Assembly (NCBI GenBank): GCA_001604265.1
Contig: LVBC01000081.1
Span: 1-6,668, forward strand
Length of the DNA stretch: 6,668 nt
Direction: 5' to 3'
Origin: Spirochaetales bacterium Spiro_01
Lineage (GTDB): Bacteria; Spirochaetota; Spirochaetia; Sphaerochaetales; Sphaerochaetaceae
Part shown: piece after piece, positions 1 to 6,588 of the stretch
Layout of the letters: each line of letters opens with the position of its first letter
Numbering within the stretch: position 1 is the stretch's first letter
Notes under the pieces: model-generated
What the model was told of the DNA's origin: nothing
Database searches by the model: none
The model's input: only the letters and a program-made list of their open reading frames with translations
Made by a program: the position numbers and the translations under genes

Positions 1-4
1 ATTG

Positions 5-10
5 TATAAT
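5..10 (+). promoter_or_regulatory. Possible -10 box for garD
   Basis: A perfect TATAAT hexamer lies 32 bases before the garD start codon. If used, transcription would begin near position 17 and leave a leader of about 26 bases, a normal length. The -35 element would fall outside the window, so the promoter cannot be confirmed, and a TATAAT can occur by chance in AT-rich DNA. Confidence 0.35.
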
Positions 11-42
11 GGATAAGCAACTTCAAAGTGCGAGGAAGTCCA

Positions 43-1551
43 ATGAAAGCAATCAAGGTTAATGAGAAGGACAATGTTGCTGTTGTCATTGCGCCAGCAA
101 GAAAGGGTGATGAGCTTGAGGGCTTTGGAATCACTCTTCTCGATGATATTCCTCAGGGGCACAAGGCCGCTCTGGTCCCTCTGAAGAAGGGCGATGCTGT
201 TACCCGCTATGGTGTAACACTTGGTTATATGATGGTCGATGTGCAGCCAGGAAACTGGATAAATGAGCATATGATCGAGCTGCCACCTTCACCTCAGGTT
301 GCCGATCTGAAGTTCGGCAAGAAGGGCTACTATCCTGAGGAGACACCGGAGAGAAATACCTGGATGGGTTACGACAATGGCCCAGGAAAGTATGCAGGTA
401 CCAGAAACATCCTCGGAATCTCTACTACAGTACAGTGCTGTGCCGGCGTACTGCGCTACGCAACAGAGAAGATAAAGAGGGAGATTCTCCCGAAGTACCC
501 AAATGTCGATGATGTCGACGCACTGATCCACCCATATGGCTGCGGCGTTGCAATTGCAGCCCCCGATGCCGTCATTCCGATCAGAAGCGTAAGGAATATA
601 GCAAGGAATCCGAACTTCGGTGGTGAGCTCATGTTCGTCAGCCTCGGTTGCGAGAAGCTCTCTGTGGACAAGGTTCTAGATCCGGATGAGATCAACGACG
701 ACAATGTCATCGTTCTCCAGGAGTGCCAGGGCTTTACTGGAATGGTCGACTCCATCTGCCAGATGGCCGAGAAGAAGCTCAAGAAGCTCAACCAGAGAAA
801 GAGGACAAGACTTCCTCTGTCAAAGCTCTGTGTCGGTACCCAGTGCGGTGGCTCCGATGCCTTCTCCGGACTTTCTGCAAATCCATCCATCGGCTACGCC
901 TTCGACCTGCTTGCAAAGGGTGGCGCTACCTGTATGTTCAGTGAGGTCACCGAGGTCAGGGACGGTGTGCATATCATTGCAGACCGCTGTCAGGATGAGG
1001 AGTCTGTAGAGAAGCTCAAGAAGGAGATATCCTGGTACGACAACTATCTTGCAAAGGCAAGTGTGGACAGAAGTGCAAATCCGACTCCGGGTAACAAGAA
1101 GGGCGGTCTGTCGAATATCGTCGAGAAGGCCTGTGGCTCCATCGCCAAGAGCGGAAACTCTCCGATCGTACAGGTCATTGGACCTGCAGAGCTTCCGACC
1201 AGGAGCGGAATGATCTTCGCGGCAACACCGGCATCCGATATCGTATGTGGTCCGACCCAGGTCGCATCCGGTATCACGATCCAGGTCTTCTCTACCGGAA
1301 GAGGAACTCCATACAGCCTCAAGGAGGTCCCGGTCATCAAGCTCTGTACTAGGCATGAGATCAAGGTGCAGTGGCCAGACCTCTTCGATATCGATACTGG
1401 AGATGTCCTCACAGGCGAGAAGACGATCCAGGAGTTCGGAAATCAGCTGTATAACCTGATTCTCGATGTTGCAGAGGGCAAGAAGCCATGTGCCGAGAAG
1501 CTCGGTATCTACAATGATCTCATTGTGGACAACCCGGCACCGATAACGTAA
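43..1551 (+). CDS. garD: Galactarate dehydratase (UxaA/GarD family)
   Basis: Predicted to dehydrate galactarate (meso-galactaric acid) to 5-dehydro-4-deoxy-D-glucarate in the cytoplasm, the first step of galactarate catabolism; family enzymes are iron-dependent. The 502-residue protein has an N-terminal SAF-type domain (about 1-85, with IPQGHKAAL around 36-44) and the large UxaA/GarD catalytic region. Visible conserved blocks are HPYGCG (163-168), GCEKL (202-206), QCGGSDAFSG (267-276), ATCMFSEVTEVRD (295-307), NPTPGNKKGG (346-355) and STGRGTPY (417-424). From memory of both E. coli proteins, these blocks and the C-terminal NPAPIT match GarD (523 aa) far better than altronate dehydratase UxaA (495 aa), though another hexarate substrate is possible. 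ATG at 43 is preferred over the in-frame GTG at 28 because GAGGAAG (32-38) sits just before it. The gene ends in tandem stops, TAA-TAG. It probably shares a transcript with the following iclR-type gene. Confidence 0.9.
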   Translation: MKAIKVNEKDNVAVVIAPARKGDELEGFGITLLDDIPQGHKAALVPLKKGDAVTRYGVTLGYMMVDVQPGNWINEHMIELPPSPQVADLKFGKKGYYPEETPERNTWMGYDNGPGKYAGTRNILGISTTVQCCAGVLRYATEKIKREILPKYPNVDDVDALIHPYGCGVAIAAPDAVIPIRSVRNIARNPNFGGELMFVSLGCEKLSVDKVLDPDEINDDNVIVLQECQGFTGMVDSICQMAEKKLKKLNQRKRTRLPLSKLCVGTQCGGSDAFSGLSANPSIGYAFDLLAKGGATCMFSEVTEVRDGVHIIADRCQDEESVEKLKKEISWYDNYLAKASVDRSANPTPGNKKGGLSNIVEKACGSIAKSGNSPIVQVIGPAELPTRSGMIFAATPASDIVCGPTQVASGITIQVFSTGRGTPYSLKEVPVIKLCTRHEIKVQWPDLFDIDTGDVLTGEKTIQEFGNQLYNLILDVAEGKKPCAEKLGIYNDLIVDNPAPIT

Positions 1552-1558
1552 TAGAGAG

Positions 1559-1577
1559 GTCCCGCTCCTACCGGGAC
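1559..1577 (+). promoter_or_regulatory. Intergenic hairpin upstream of the iclR-type gene
   Basis: GTCCCG (1559-1564) pairs perfectly with CGGGAC (1572-1577) around a seven-base loop, CTCCTAC. No T tract follows, so it is not an intrinsic terminator. The first five loop bases, CTCCT (1565-1569), are the exact complement of AGGAG (1591-1595) in the Shine-Dalgarno of the next gene. This suggests a possible translational control element or an mRNA processing/stability hairpin. The pairing is seen directly in the sequence; the function is inferred. Confidence 0.5.
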
Positions 1578-1602
1578 ATAGAATCCAAACAGGAGGTGCA
1601 AA

Positions 1603-2382
1603 ATGGTGGTCGATCAGGACAGATACAATATCAAGGGTATCGAACGAGGATTCAGGATTCTCGACCTGGCAGCAGCCAGAGGTTCCATAGGAATTCCCGA
1701 TGTCTGCGAGGTCCTTGAGGTCAATACGAACATGGCCTTCCGTCTTCTTACAAGCATCCAGAAGTCCGGATATCTTGTTAAGGAGGAAAGGACAGGACTT
1801 TATACCCTTTCACTGAAGATTCTTTCCCTTTCCAATGTCGCACTCCAGAGCCTGGAAATAAGGAAGTTCGCCATGCCATACATGGAGATTCTTTGGAGCA
1901 ACTTCCAGAAGGCCAATGTGAACCTTGGAATGAAGAATGGAGACGATATCCTCATCATCGAGAGAATCGAGGGGCTTTCGCTTCCAAGGACCTACTTCAC
2001 TCCTGGAAAGCAGATACCATTCCACTGCTCGGGTCTTGGAAAGGTACTCTGCTGCGAGCTTTCCGAGGAGGAGCTGGACAGGCTTATAAAGGAGAAGGGA
2101 CTCAAGGCCTACACTGCGCACACGATCGTAGACCCTGACGAGATCAAGAAGGAGCTTGCAAGAGTAAGGGAAGAGGGTGTCGGCAGAGACAGGAACGAGT
2201 TCATCTTCGGAGACAACTGCTCTGCGGTTCCTATCAGGAACAAGGCTGGAGAGATAGTTGCCGGAATCAGCGCAAGTGCCCTGGATGCCAACATGAGCGA
2301 GGAGGAGATCGAGGGAATGATACCTCGATTGAAGGAGACTGCAAGCAGGATCTCCGGAATGCTCGGCTACATTACTGTCTGA
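1603..2382 (+). CDS. IclR-family transcriptional regulator
   Basis: A 259-residue cytoplasmic DNA-binding protein of typical IclR length. An N-terminal winged helix-turn-helix covers about residues 8-68 (RGFRILDLAA near 15-24, recognition-helix region about 41-58), followed by an IclR effector-binding domain at about 80-255. Recognisable blocks are IPFHCSGLGKVL (138-149), corresponding to the family's PLHxTALGKAxL, and DNCSAVPIRNKAGEIVAGISASA (204-226), corresponding to the family's C-terminal ligand-pocket segment. The start is well supported by AGGAGGTG (1591-1598) five bases before ATG. It lies 51 bases after garD and ahead of a strong terminator, so co-transcription is likely. By context it probably responds to galactarate or a pathway intermediate and controls garD and itself. 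Sugar-acid pathways often use IclR regulators such as KdgR, but the effector cannot be read from the sequence. Confidence 0.9.
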   Translation: MVVDQDRYNIKGIERGFRILDLAAARGSIGIPDVCEVLEVNTNMAFRLLTSIQKSGYLVKEERTGLYTLSLKILSLSNVALQSLEIRKFAMPYMEILWSNFQKANVNLGMKNGDDILIIERIEGLSLPRTYFTPGKQIPFHCSGLGKVLCCELSEEELDRLIKEKGLKAYTAHTIVDPDEIKKELARVREEGVGRDRNEFIFGDNCSAVPIRNKAGEIVAGISASALDANMSEEEIEGMIPRLKETASRISGMLGYITV

Positions 2383-2403
2383 TCGTTCTCATGGAAATTG
2401 AAG

Positions 2404-2447
2404 GTTGTCTGTTCTTCTGAAAGGAAGAGTGGACAACTTTTTTTATT
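2404..2447 (+). terminator. Strong intrinsic terminator of the garD-iclR unit
   Basis: The arms 2404-2418 and 2423-2437 form a 15-pair stem that includes four G-T wobbles. It is capped by a GAAA tetraloop (2419-2422) and followed by seven T residues (2438-2444) and ATT. It begins 21 bases after the stop codon of the IclR regulator. All the marks of a rho-independent terminator are present, so it separates the garD-iclR unit from the downstream phosphatase and two-component genes. Confidence 0.92.
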
Positions 2448-2474
2448 GGCAGAAACAGTTTAAAATTTTTTACT
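2446..2474 (+). promoter_or_regulatory. Candidate distal sigma70-type promoter
   Basis: TTGGCA (2446-2451, five of six matches to the -35 consensus) is followed after 17 bases by TTTACT (2469-2474, four of six matches to the -10). Transcription would start near 2481 and give a leader of about 113 bases before the phosphatase gene. The presumed -10 overlaps the inverted repeat TTTAC-N8-GTAAA (2469-2486), a plausible operator. It was judged by eye only, and the region is AT-rich, so chance matches are likely. Confidence 0.3.
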
Positions 2475-2492
2475 TTCCAATGTAAATCTTTT
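2469..2492 (+). repeat. Intergenic motif copy A (TTTAC-N8-GTAAA, contains ATGTAAAT)
   Basis: This holds the inverted repeat TTTAC/GTAAA with an eight-base spacer, followed by a pyrimidine run. Compared with 6597-6621, both have TTAC, two pyrimidine-rich bases, TCCA, ATGTAAAT and then a T-rich tract, with one base inserted in the second copy. A related ATGCAAAT lies at 2521-2528, 41 bases after the ATGTAAAT at 2480-2487. Shared motifs in two separate intergenic regions could be operator sites, possibly for the AraC-type regulator encoded here. Function is inferred. Confidence 0.35.
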
Positions 2493-2532
2493 CGGTAAAA
2501 GGATTTTTGTCATGAACATTATGCAAATTTTG

Positions 2533-2561
2533 TTGGTGATGGCAAATAAACATGTTAATAT
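2533..2561 (+). promoter_or_regulatory. Candidate proximal promoter with extended -10
   Basis: TTGGTG (2533-2538) is a weak -35, followed after 17 bases by TAATAT (2556-2561). A TG at 2553-2554 sits one base upstream of the hexamer, giving the extended -10 form TGnTAATAT. Transcription would start near 2568 and give a leader of about 26 bases with GGAGGT (2584-2589) well placed. This is the better positioned of the two promoter candidates for the phosphatase-kinase-regulator operon, since an independent promoter is needed after the strong terminator at 2404-2447. Confidence 0.4.
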
Positions 2562-2593
2562 TCTGACAATCTGAGAATACTCTGGAGGTCGCT

Positions 2594-3385
2594 ATGTATG
2601 TTGAAATTGCACAGGAAATTGCACTAGGTGCCGGTGCCCTGATCAGAAAGCTCATGAAGGAGTCTCTTAATGTTCACTCGAAGGGCTTGCGATACGACTT
2701 CGTCACCAATGTCGACCTCCAGTCCCAGGCCTATATCCAGGATGAACTGAAAAAGCATTTCCCTGGACATCTTTTCATCGGAGAGGAGCAGGGAAAAACA
2801 GATGACGATGTTTCAAGGGAGATCTACAGCAATCCGGATGAGTACTACTGGATAGCTGATCCTCTCGATGGAACGATCAACTTCATAAGAACGCTCTCCT
2901 CCTTTTCTGTTTCTCTAGGCCTTTTCCACAATGGGGAGACTGTTGCGGGTGTTACATACTGTCCGATCGAGAATGACCTTTTCGTTGCAGAGAAGGGCTC
3001 TGGAGCCTTCAGAAATGGAAAGCGCATGCACGTCTCGGAGGTGAGTGAGATGAAGCAGGCCTTCTACACAACAGGCATTCCTGTAGTCAATCTCGAATGG
3101 AGAGAAGAGCAGTGCAGACACCTTCAGAAGCTGATACAGGATACGATGAATGTCAGAATCATCGGAACCGCTGCCAGACAGATGGCGATGGTCGCAGATG
3201 GCAAGTTCGATGCATATTTCGAGAAGGGAATCCATCCCTGGGATGTTGCTGTTGGTAATCTTCTTCTTGACGAGGCTGGAGGAAAATACACCAGATTCGA
3301 TGGCTCCGAATATCGAATTGGAAATCCGGATATGTTCTGCAGCAACGGTCTTGTGCACGAAGGTTTCCTTCCATATCTTGCATGA
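2594..3385 (+). CDS. Inositol monophosphatase family protein
   Basis: A 263-residue, probably cytoplasmic, Mg2+-dependent phosphatase of the inositol monophosphatase/FBPase/CysQ superfamily, of ordinary length. The metal-binding motifs are complete: DFVTNVD (35-41), GEE (63-65), DPLDGTINF (89-97) and HPWDVA (214-219), with E64, D89, D92 and D217 expected to hold the metals. RIIGTAARQMA (188-198) matches the family's substrate-side GSAA segment, with Thr in place of Ser. The likely substrate is inositol-1-phosphate or another sugar phosphate; a related specificity such as 3'-phosphoadenosine-5'-phosphate cannot be excluded. ATG at 2594 is supported by GGAGGT (2584-2589). The gene opens a probable operon with the sensor kinase, 31 bases downstream, and the response regulator. 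A phosphatase in that position suggests a role with the carbohydrate this system senses. Confidence 0.88.
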   Translation: MYVEIAQEIALGAGALIRKLMKESLNVHSKGLRYDFVTNVDLQSQAYIQDELKKHFPGHLFIGEEQGKTDDDVSREIYSNPDEYYWIADPLDGTINFIRTLSSFSVSLGLFHNGETVAGVTYCPIENDLFVAEKGSGAFRNGKRMHVSEVSEMKQAFYTTGIPVVNLEWREEQCRHLQKLIQDTMNVRIIGTAARQMAMVADGKFDAYFEKGIHPWDVAVGNLLLDEAGGKYTRFDGSEYRIGNPDMFCSNGLVHEGFLPYLA

Positions 3386-3416
3386 TCGGATTCCTTTTGC
3401 CCAGGGATGACAGGAA

Positions 3417-5147
3417 ATGATCCTTTCCAGACTTATTCATGGCTTCAAAAGACAGAGATTCTTTGTTCAGGAATTGATGCTTTTCCTCTTGTTCTCTGTC
3501 ATCCCTGTGATGATTTTCCTTGTCATCTGCTTCAATCTGGTCTTTGCTCCAATGCAGAGGAGAGCACTGGCCGATACCTCTTCGGCAATCAGGCAGGTAG
3601 CAAGCAGTGTCGATCTTATTGCGACACAGTATGTTTCCATCTCGACCTCCCTTTCTTTCAATGGGATGGTCCAGAATTATCTTATAGAGCTGCAGAACAA
3701 TGTTACTCCTTCAAAGGCCGAGCTCTATGCACTGGAACAGAATATCGCGAACTTCTTCAACGGAAAGACGATGAGGAATATCATCCTGTACGACAATCAT
3801 TCCAATGTAGTCAAGTTCCCAGTGGGCATCCCGGGCCTGGAATCCGATTTCATGGCCGAGGCAACGAATGGAGTCCATCGGAAAATAGTCTGGACCAGAG
3901 ATTCGAAGAGCAATCTGATCCGCCTGATCAGAGTGATCGAAAGTACCAGGATGTTCAGAAGCATCGGCTATCTGGAAATCTGCATATATCCGGAAATATT
4001 CTCCAATCTCTGGAAGGACATAGAGTTCAACAACAGGGGAACAATTTTTCTTGTCGATGAGGAAGGGCGGGTGATGGCCGGATCGGAAACGATAGATTCG
4101 GAGGTGCTGAACTCTCTGGAAAGAGACTCCACAAAGGGTGAAATAGTCATTGATGGTACAAGATACTATCTTTTTGCCGAGAAGTCCTCTGTTACCGGCT
4201 GGTATGTAGTAGGTCTCATAACAGCAGGAGAGGCCCTGAAGGATATATGGAGTCTCAGTACTTCTGTCCTTCTCTCCCTCATCATACTCATAGTTCTTGT
4301 CTTCTTTGTCTCATTGGCAATGTCCCGTTTCTTCTCGCACAGAATCGATAGGGTCGTATGGGCAATGTCCCGTTTTGCCCAAGGGGATAGGAGCATAGAG
4401 CTTGCGCCTTTCGAGAACCCGGACTTCAACTCGCTTTCGAGCAATTTCAACCACATGGTCAAGGAGTTCAACCAGCTGATCGACTCTGAATACACCCTGC
4501 AGCTGTTGAGGAACCAGATGGAACTGAAAATGCTCAGGGCCCAGATCAATCCGCACTTTCTGTACAATACATTGAATGCGATGTACTGGAAGGCGCAGAT
4601 TGCAGACAACATGGAAATTGCCAATATGTGCATGTCGCTTGGGAATCTGTTCCATGCGAGCATCGATCAGAGCAAGGCGTTCGTGACGCTGAGAGAGGAG
4701 ATCGACCACCTGAAGGACTATGTATACATACAGAAGATGCGATATGGCGACAGGGTCTCTGTAGATATTGAGGTGGAGGAGGAGATCATGAATTTCATGA
4801 TGCCCTCTCTGGTATTGCAGCCAGTAGTCGAGAATGCATATGTACATGGTCTCGAGCCCAAAAGAGGGGGGGGCTCGATATCTGTATCCGGAGTACTTGA
4901 TGGTGATGATATCCTCTTTGTGGTAAAGGATGATGGCGTTGGAATGAAGGAGAGTACTATTTCCGGCCTGTTCGAAGAGAAGCAGGACAGGGAGTTCCAG
5001 GCTCTTATGAACGTTCATAGAAGACTGCAGCTGATCTATGGCAAGGAGTATGGAATCACGGTTGCTTCCGTTGTCGGTGAAGGAACAGAAGTCAGGTTGA
5101 GAATCAGGAAGGAAGAGAGGCATGTATCGGATTCTATTGGTAGATGA
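3417..5147 (+). CDS. Sensor histidine kinase, YesM/LytS type
   Basis: A 576-residue inner-membrane kinase predicted to autophosphorylate on His and pass phosphate to the regulator that follows. Order of parts: a basic N-terminus (R5, K11, R12, R14), membrane helix 1 (about 20-44), a sensor region outside the membrane (about 45-277, size fitting a Cache-type domain), membrane helix 2 (about 283-305), HAMP (about 305-358), the His_kinase box QINPHFLYNTLN (376-387; phospho-acceptor H380), and an HATPase domain with N box VVENAYVHG (470-478; N473) and DDGVGM (505-510), ending in GEGTEVRLRI (554-563). The GxGL glycine motif usual just before NVxxRL is replaced by FQAL (527-530). The ATG at 3417 has only a weak ribosome site: AGGG 10 bases away and AGGA almost abutting it. 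The gene overlaps the regulator by 26 bases. Such kinases often sense extracellular sugars or solute-binding proteins; the ligand is unknown. Confidence 0.92.
   Translation: MILSRLIHGFKRQRFFVQELMLFLLFSVIPVMIFLVICFNLVFAPMQRRALADTSSAIRQVASSVDLIATQYVSISTSLSFNGMVQNYLIELQNNVTPSKAELYALEQNIANFFNGKTMRNIILYDNHSNVVKFPVGIPGLESDFMAEATNGVHRKIVWTRDSKSNLIRLIRVIESTRMFRSIGYLEICIYPEIFSNLWKDIEFNNRGTIFLVDEEGRVMAGSETIDSEVLNSLERDSTKGEIVIDGTRYYLFAEKSSVTGWYVVGLITAGEALKDIWSLSTSVLLSLIILIVLVFFVSLAMSRFFSHRIDRVVWAMSRFAQGDRSIELAPFENPDFNSLSSNFNHMVKEFNQLIDSEYTLQLLRNQMELKMLRAQINPHFLYNTLNAMYWKAQIADNMEIANMCMSLGNLFHASIDQSKAFVTLREEIDHLKDYVYIQKMRYGDRVSVDIEVEEEIMNFMMPSLVLQPVVENAYVHGLEPKRGGGSISVSGVLDGDDILFVVKDDGVGMKESTISGLFEEKQDREFQALMNVHRRLQLIYGKEYGITVASVVGEGTEVRLRIRKEERHVSDSIGR
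4316..4375 (+). repeat. 15-base direct repeat within the kinase gene, period 45
   Basis: GGCAATGTCCCGTTT occurs at 4316-4330 and again at 4361-4375, exactly 45 bases (15 codons) apart and in the same reading frame. Both copies encode AMSRF (residues 301-305 and 316-320), at the end of membrane helix 2 and in the first HAMP helix. Identical codons across the repeat suggest a recent small duplication or conversion; chance is also possible. Confidence 0.7.
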
Positions 5148-6588
5148 TGAACCTGTTGTGATCCAGGGAATGAAGAAATTCCCCTGGCAGGAGCTCGATT
5201 GTTCGATAATCGGTACAGCAAGTGATGGGCTGGAGGCCTGGGAGCAGGTGTGCTCACTTTCTCCGGATATTGTCATTACCGATATCAGGATGCCCGGAAT
5301 CGATGGCCTCGAGTTCTCGAGGAAGATTCTTGAACTCAATGAGAATATAGTGGTGCTCGTCCTTACCGGCTATACGGATTTCACCTATGCCAGAGAGGCC
5401 CTGAAGAATGAAGTAGTAGACTATCTGGTGAAGCCTGTCGGCTTTGCGGCGCTGAAGGAGGCCCTGAACAGAGCTGTTGCGCGCCTGAAGGAGAAGAAGA
5501 ACATCGATGTGCTTGAGGACAGAGTCAGATCGATGATCCCGATTGTCCAGAAGCACAGACTGACTGCTCTGCTTCGCGATTATGATGTAGAGGAGCTGGA
5601 TTCGGAGGATCCGGAGCATTTCTATATGCTCTGCCTTGTCTCTCCAGACAATGACAGTGCTCTGGATTCCTATGTCCTTGAAAGGGAATTGCAGAACAAG
5701 CTGAATGCGAGCATCTCATTTCGAGAATACTGGTACTATGTATTCGTCTGGATGTTTCCGCGCACTTCGGAAATCAGCGATTTCCAGAAGGATCTTCGCC
5801 TCCGGCTGGAAAACGCACAGGAGGACATGAAAGAACGCTACGATGTCTCCTTTTCTGCAGTCATCAGTTCCTTCACAGTATCGATGAATACCATCAGCGT
5901 CCTGAAGGAATCTGCCGTGAATCAGCTGCAGTTGCAGATCTCCGCTAAAAGGGGAGCGATCTCGATTCAGGAGAATCCACCAGAGAACGAGATTTCGATG
6001 GAGAAGTACAGGATAGAGATATTTCTTTCGCTCGCATCTACAGATCCTTGTATTCTTGAGCACAGGGCAGAAAGCTTCCTTTCCTACTGCAGAGAGAACA
6101 GCAGAGATTCTTCAGAGATGGCATCGATGGTGCAATCCTGCTGGGTCGGCATCCTCTATCTGGTCCATGTGAAACCCGATGGAATAAAGGTCGCCGAGGT
6201 CGTTACAGAAAGCTCCTTCCTGGAGAATCTCATCAAGCTGAAGGTCTCCATCGATGACAGGGACAGGTCCCTGCAGGATGATATAGACAGGACAGTCAAG
6301 GCATATCTGAATGACCACTATAGCGAGGATATCTCTCTTCTGGACCTTTCCGAGAAGATGGGCTACAACCCGACCTATCTTTCCCGCCTGATATCCAAAA
6401 GCTGTGGCAAGACATTCATGAAGATGCTTATCGATGTCAGGTTGAGGAAGGCCAAAGAGCTGCTTGTGAGTACTGACAAATCTGTTGCTGCAATCTCTCA
6501 GGAGGTGGGATACAGGGATGTTGGATACTTCATAACTGCCTTCAGAAAAAGGTATGGTCTGGCCCCTGCCCAGTACCGTGTAAGGTAG
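5122..6588 (+). CDS. Response regulator, YesN/AraC type
   Basis: A 488-residue cytoplasmic transcription factor, partner of the overlapping upstream kinase. An N-terminal receiver domain (about 1-122) has the full phosphorylation site: D8, D9, phospho-acceptor D54 in ITDIRMPG (52-59), T82 in LTGYTDF, and K104 in VKPVG. A long middle segment (about 125-385) shows no domain I can name; such linkers are usual in YesN-type regulators. The C-terminus (about 386-488) is an AraC-type DNA-binding domain with a first helix-turn-helix near 405-427 (SLLDLSEKMGYNPTYLSRLI) and a second near 455-480, including the conserved VGYRDVGYFITAFRKRYGLAPAQYR. The start lies inside the last codons of the kinase gene, behind a purine-rich AGGAAGGAAGAGAGG (5106-5120), so translational coupling is likely. 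It probably activates a carbohydrate uptake operon; the target may lie beyond the right edge, or include this operon's own promoter. Confidence 0.93.
   Translation: MYRILLVDDEPVVIQGMKKFPWQELDCSIIGTASDGLEAWEQVCSLSPDIVITDIRMPGIDGLEFSRKILELNENIVVLVLTGYTDFTYAREALKNEVVDYLVKPVGFAALKEALNRAVARLKEKKNIDVLEDRVRSMIPIVQKHRLTALLRDYDVEELDSEDPEHFYMLCLVSPDNDSALDSYVLERELQNKLNASISFREYWYYVFVWMFPRTSEISDFQKDLRLRLENAQEDMKERYDVSFSAVISSFTVSMNTISVLKESAVNQLQLQISAKRGAISIQENPPENEISMEKYRIEIFLSLASTDPCILEHRAESFLSYCRENSRDSSEMASMVQSCWVGILYLVHVKPDGIKVAEVVTESSFLENLIKLKVSIDDRDRSLQDDIDRTVKAYLNDHYSEDISLLDLSEKMGYNPTYLSRLISKSCGKTFMKMLIDVRLRKAKELLVSTDKSVAAISQEVGYRDVGYFITAFRKRYGLAPAQYRVR

Noticed and set aside
28..42. GTG at 28 as start of garD
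   Set aside because: The ATG at 43 has GAGGAAG at the right distance, and the conserved SAF domain begins right after it.
820..1412. Antisense open frames within garD
   Set aside because: Low-complexity or unrecognisable translations opposite a highly conserved enzyme gene; shadows of its codon use.
2484..2507. AT-rich hairpin (AAATC/GATTT plus TTTT/AAAA around CGGT) as a second terminator or riboswitch
   Set aside because: A weak stem with a bulge and no conserved riboswitch core; easily formed by chance in AT-rich DNA.
3407..4060. Forward open frame of 217 codons overlapping the start of the kinase gene in another frame
   Set aside because: The translation is rich in Cys, Gln and Ser with no domain, while the overlapping frame encodes a clear sensor kinase N-terminus with a membrane helix.
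4311..5339. Long antisense open frame of 342 codons across the kinase and regulator genes
   Set aside because: It lies opposite two well-supported genes, has no recognisable domain and no convincing ribosome site. Its length follows from the codon bias of the sense strand.
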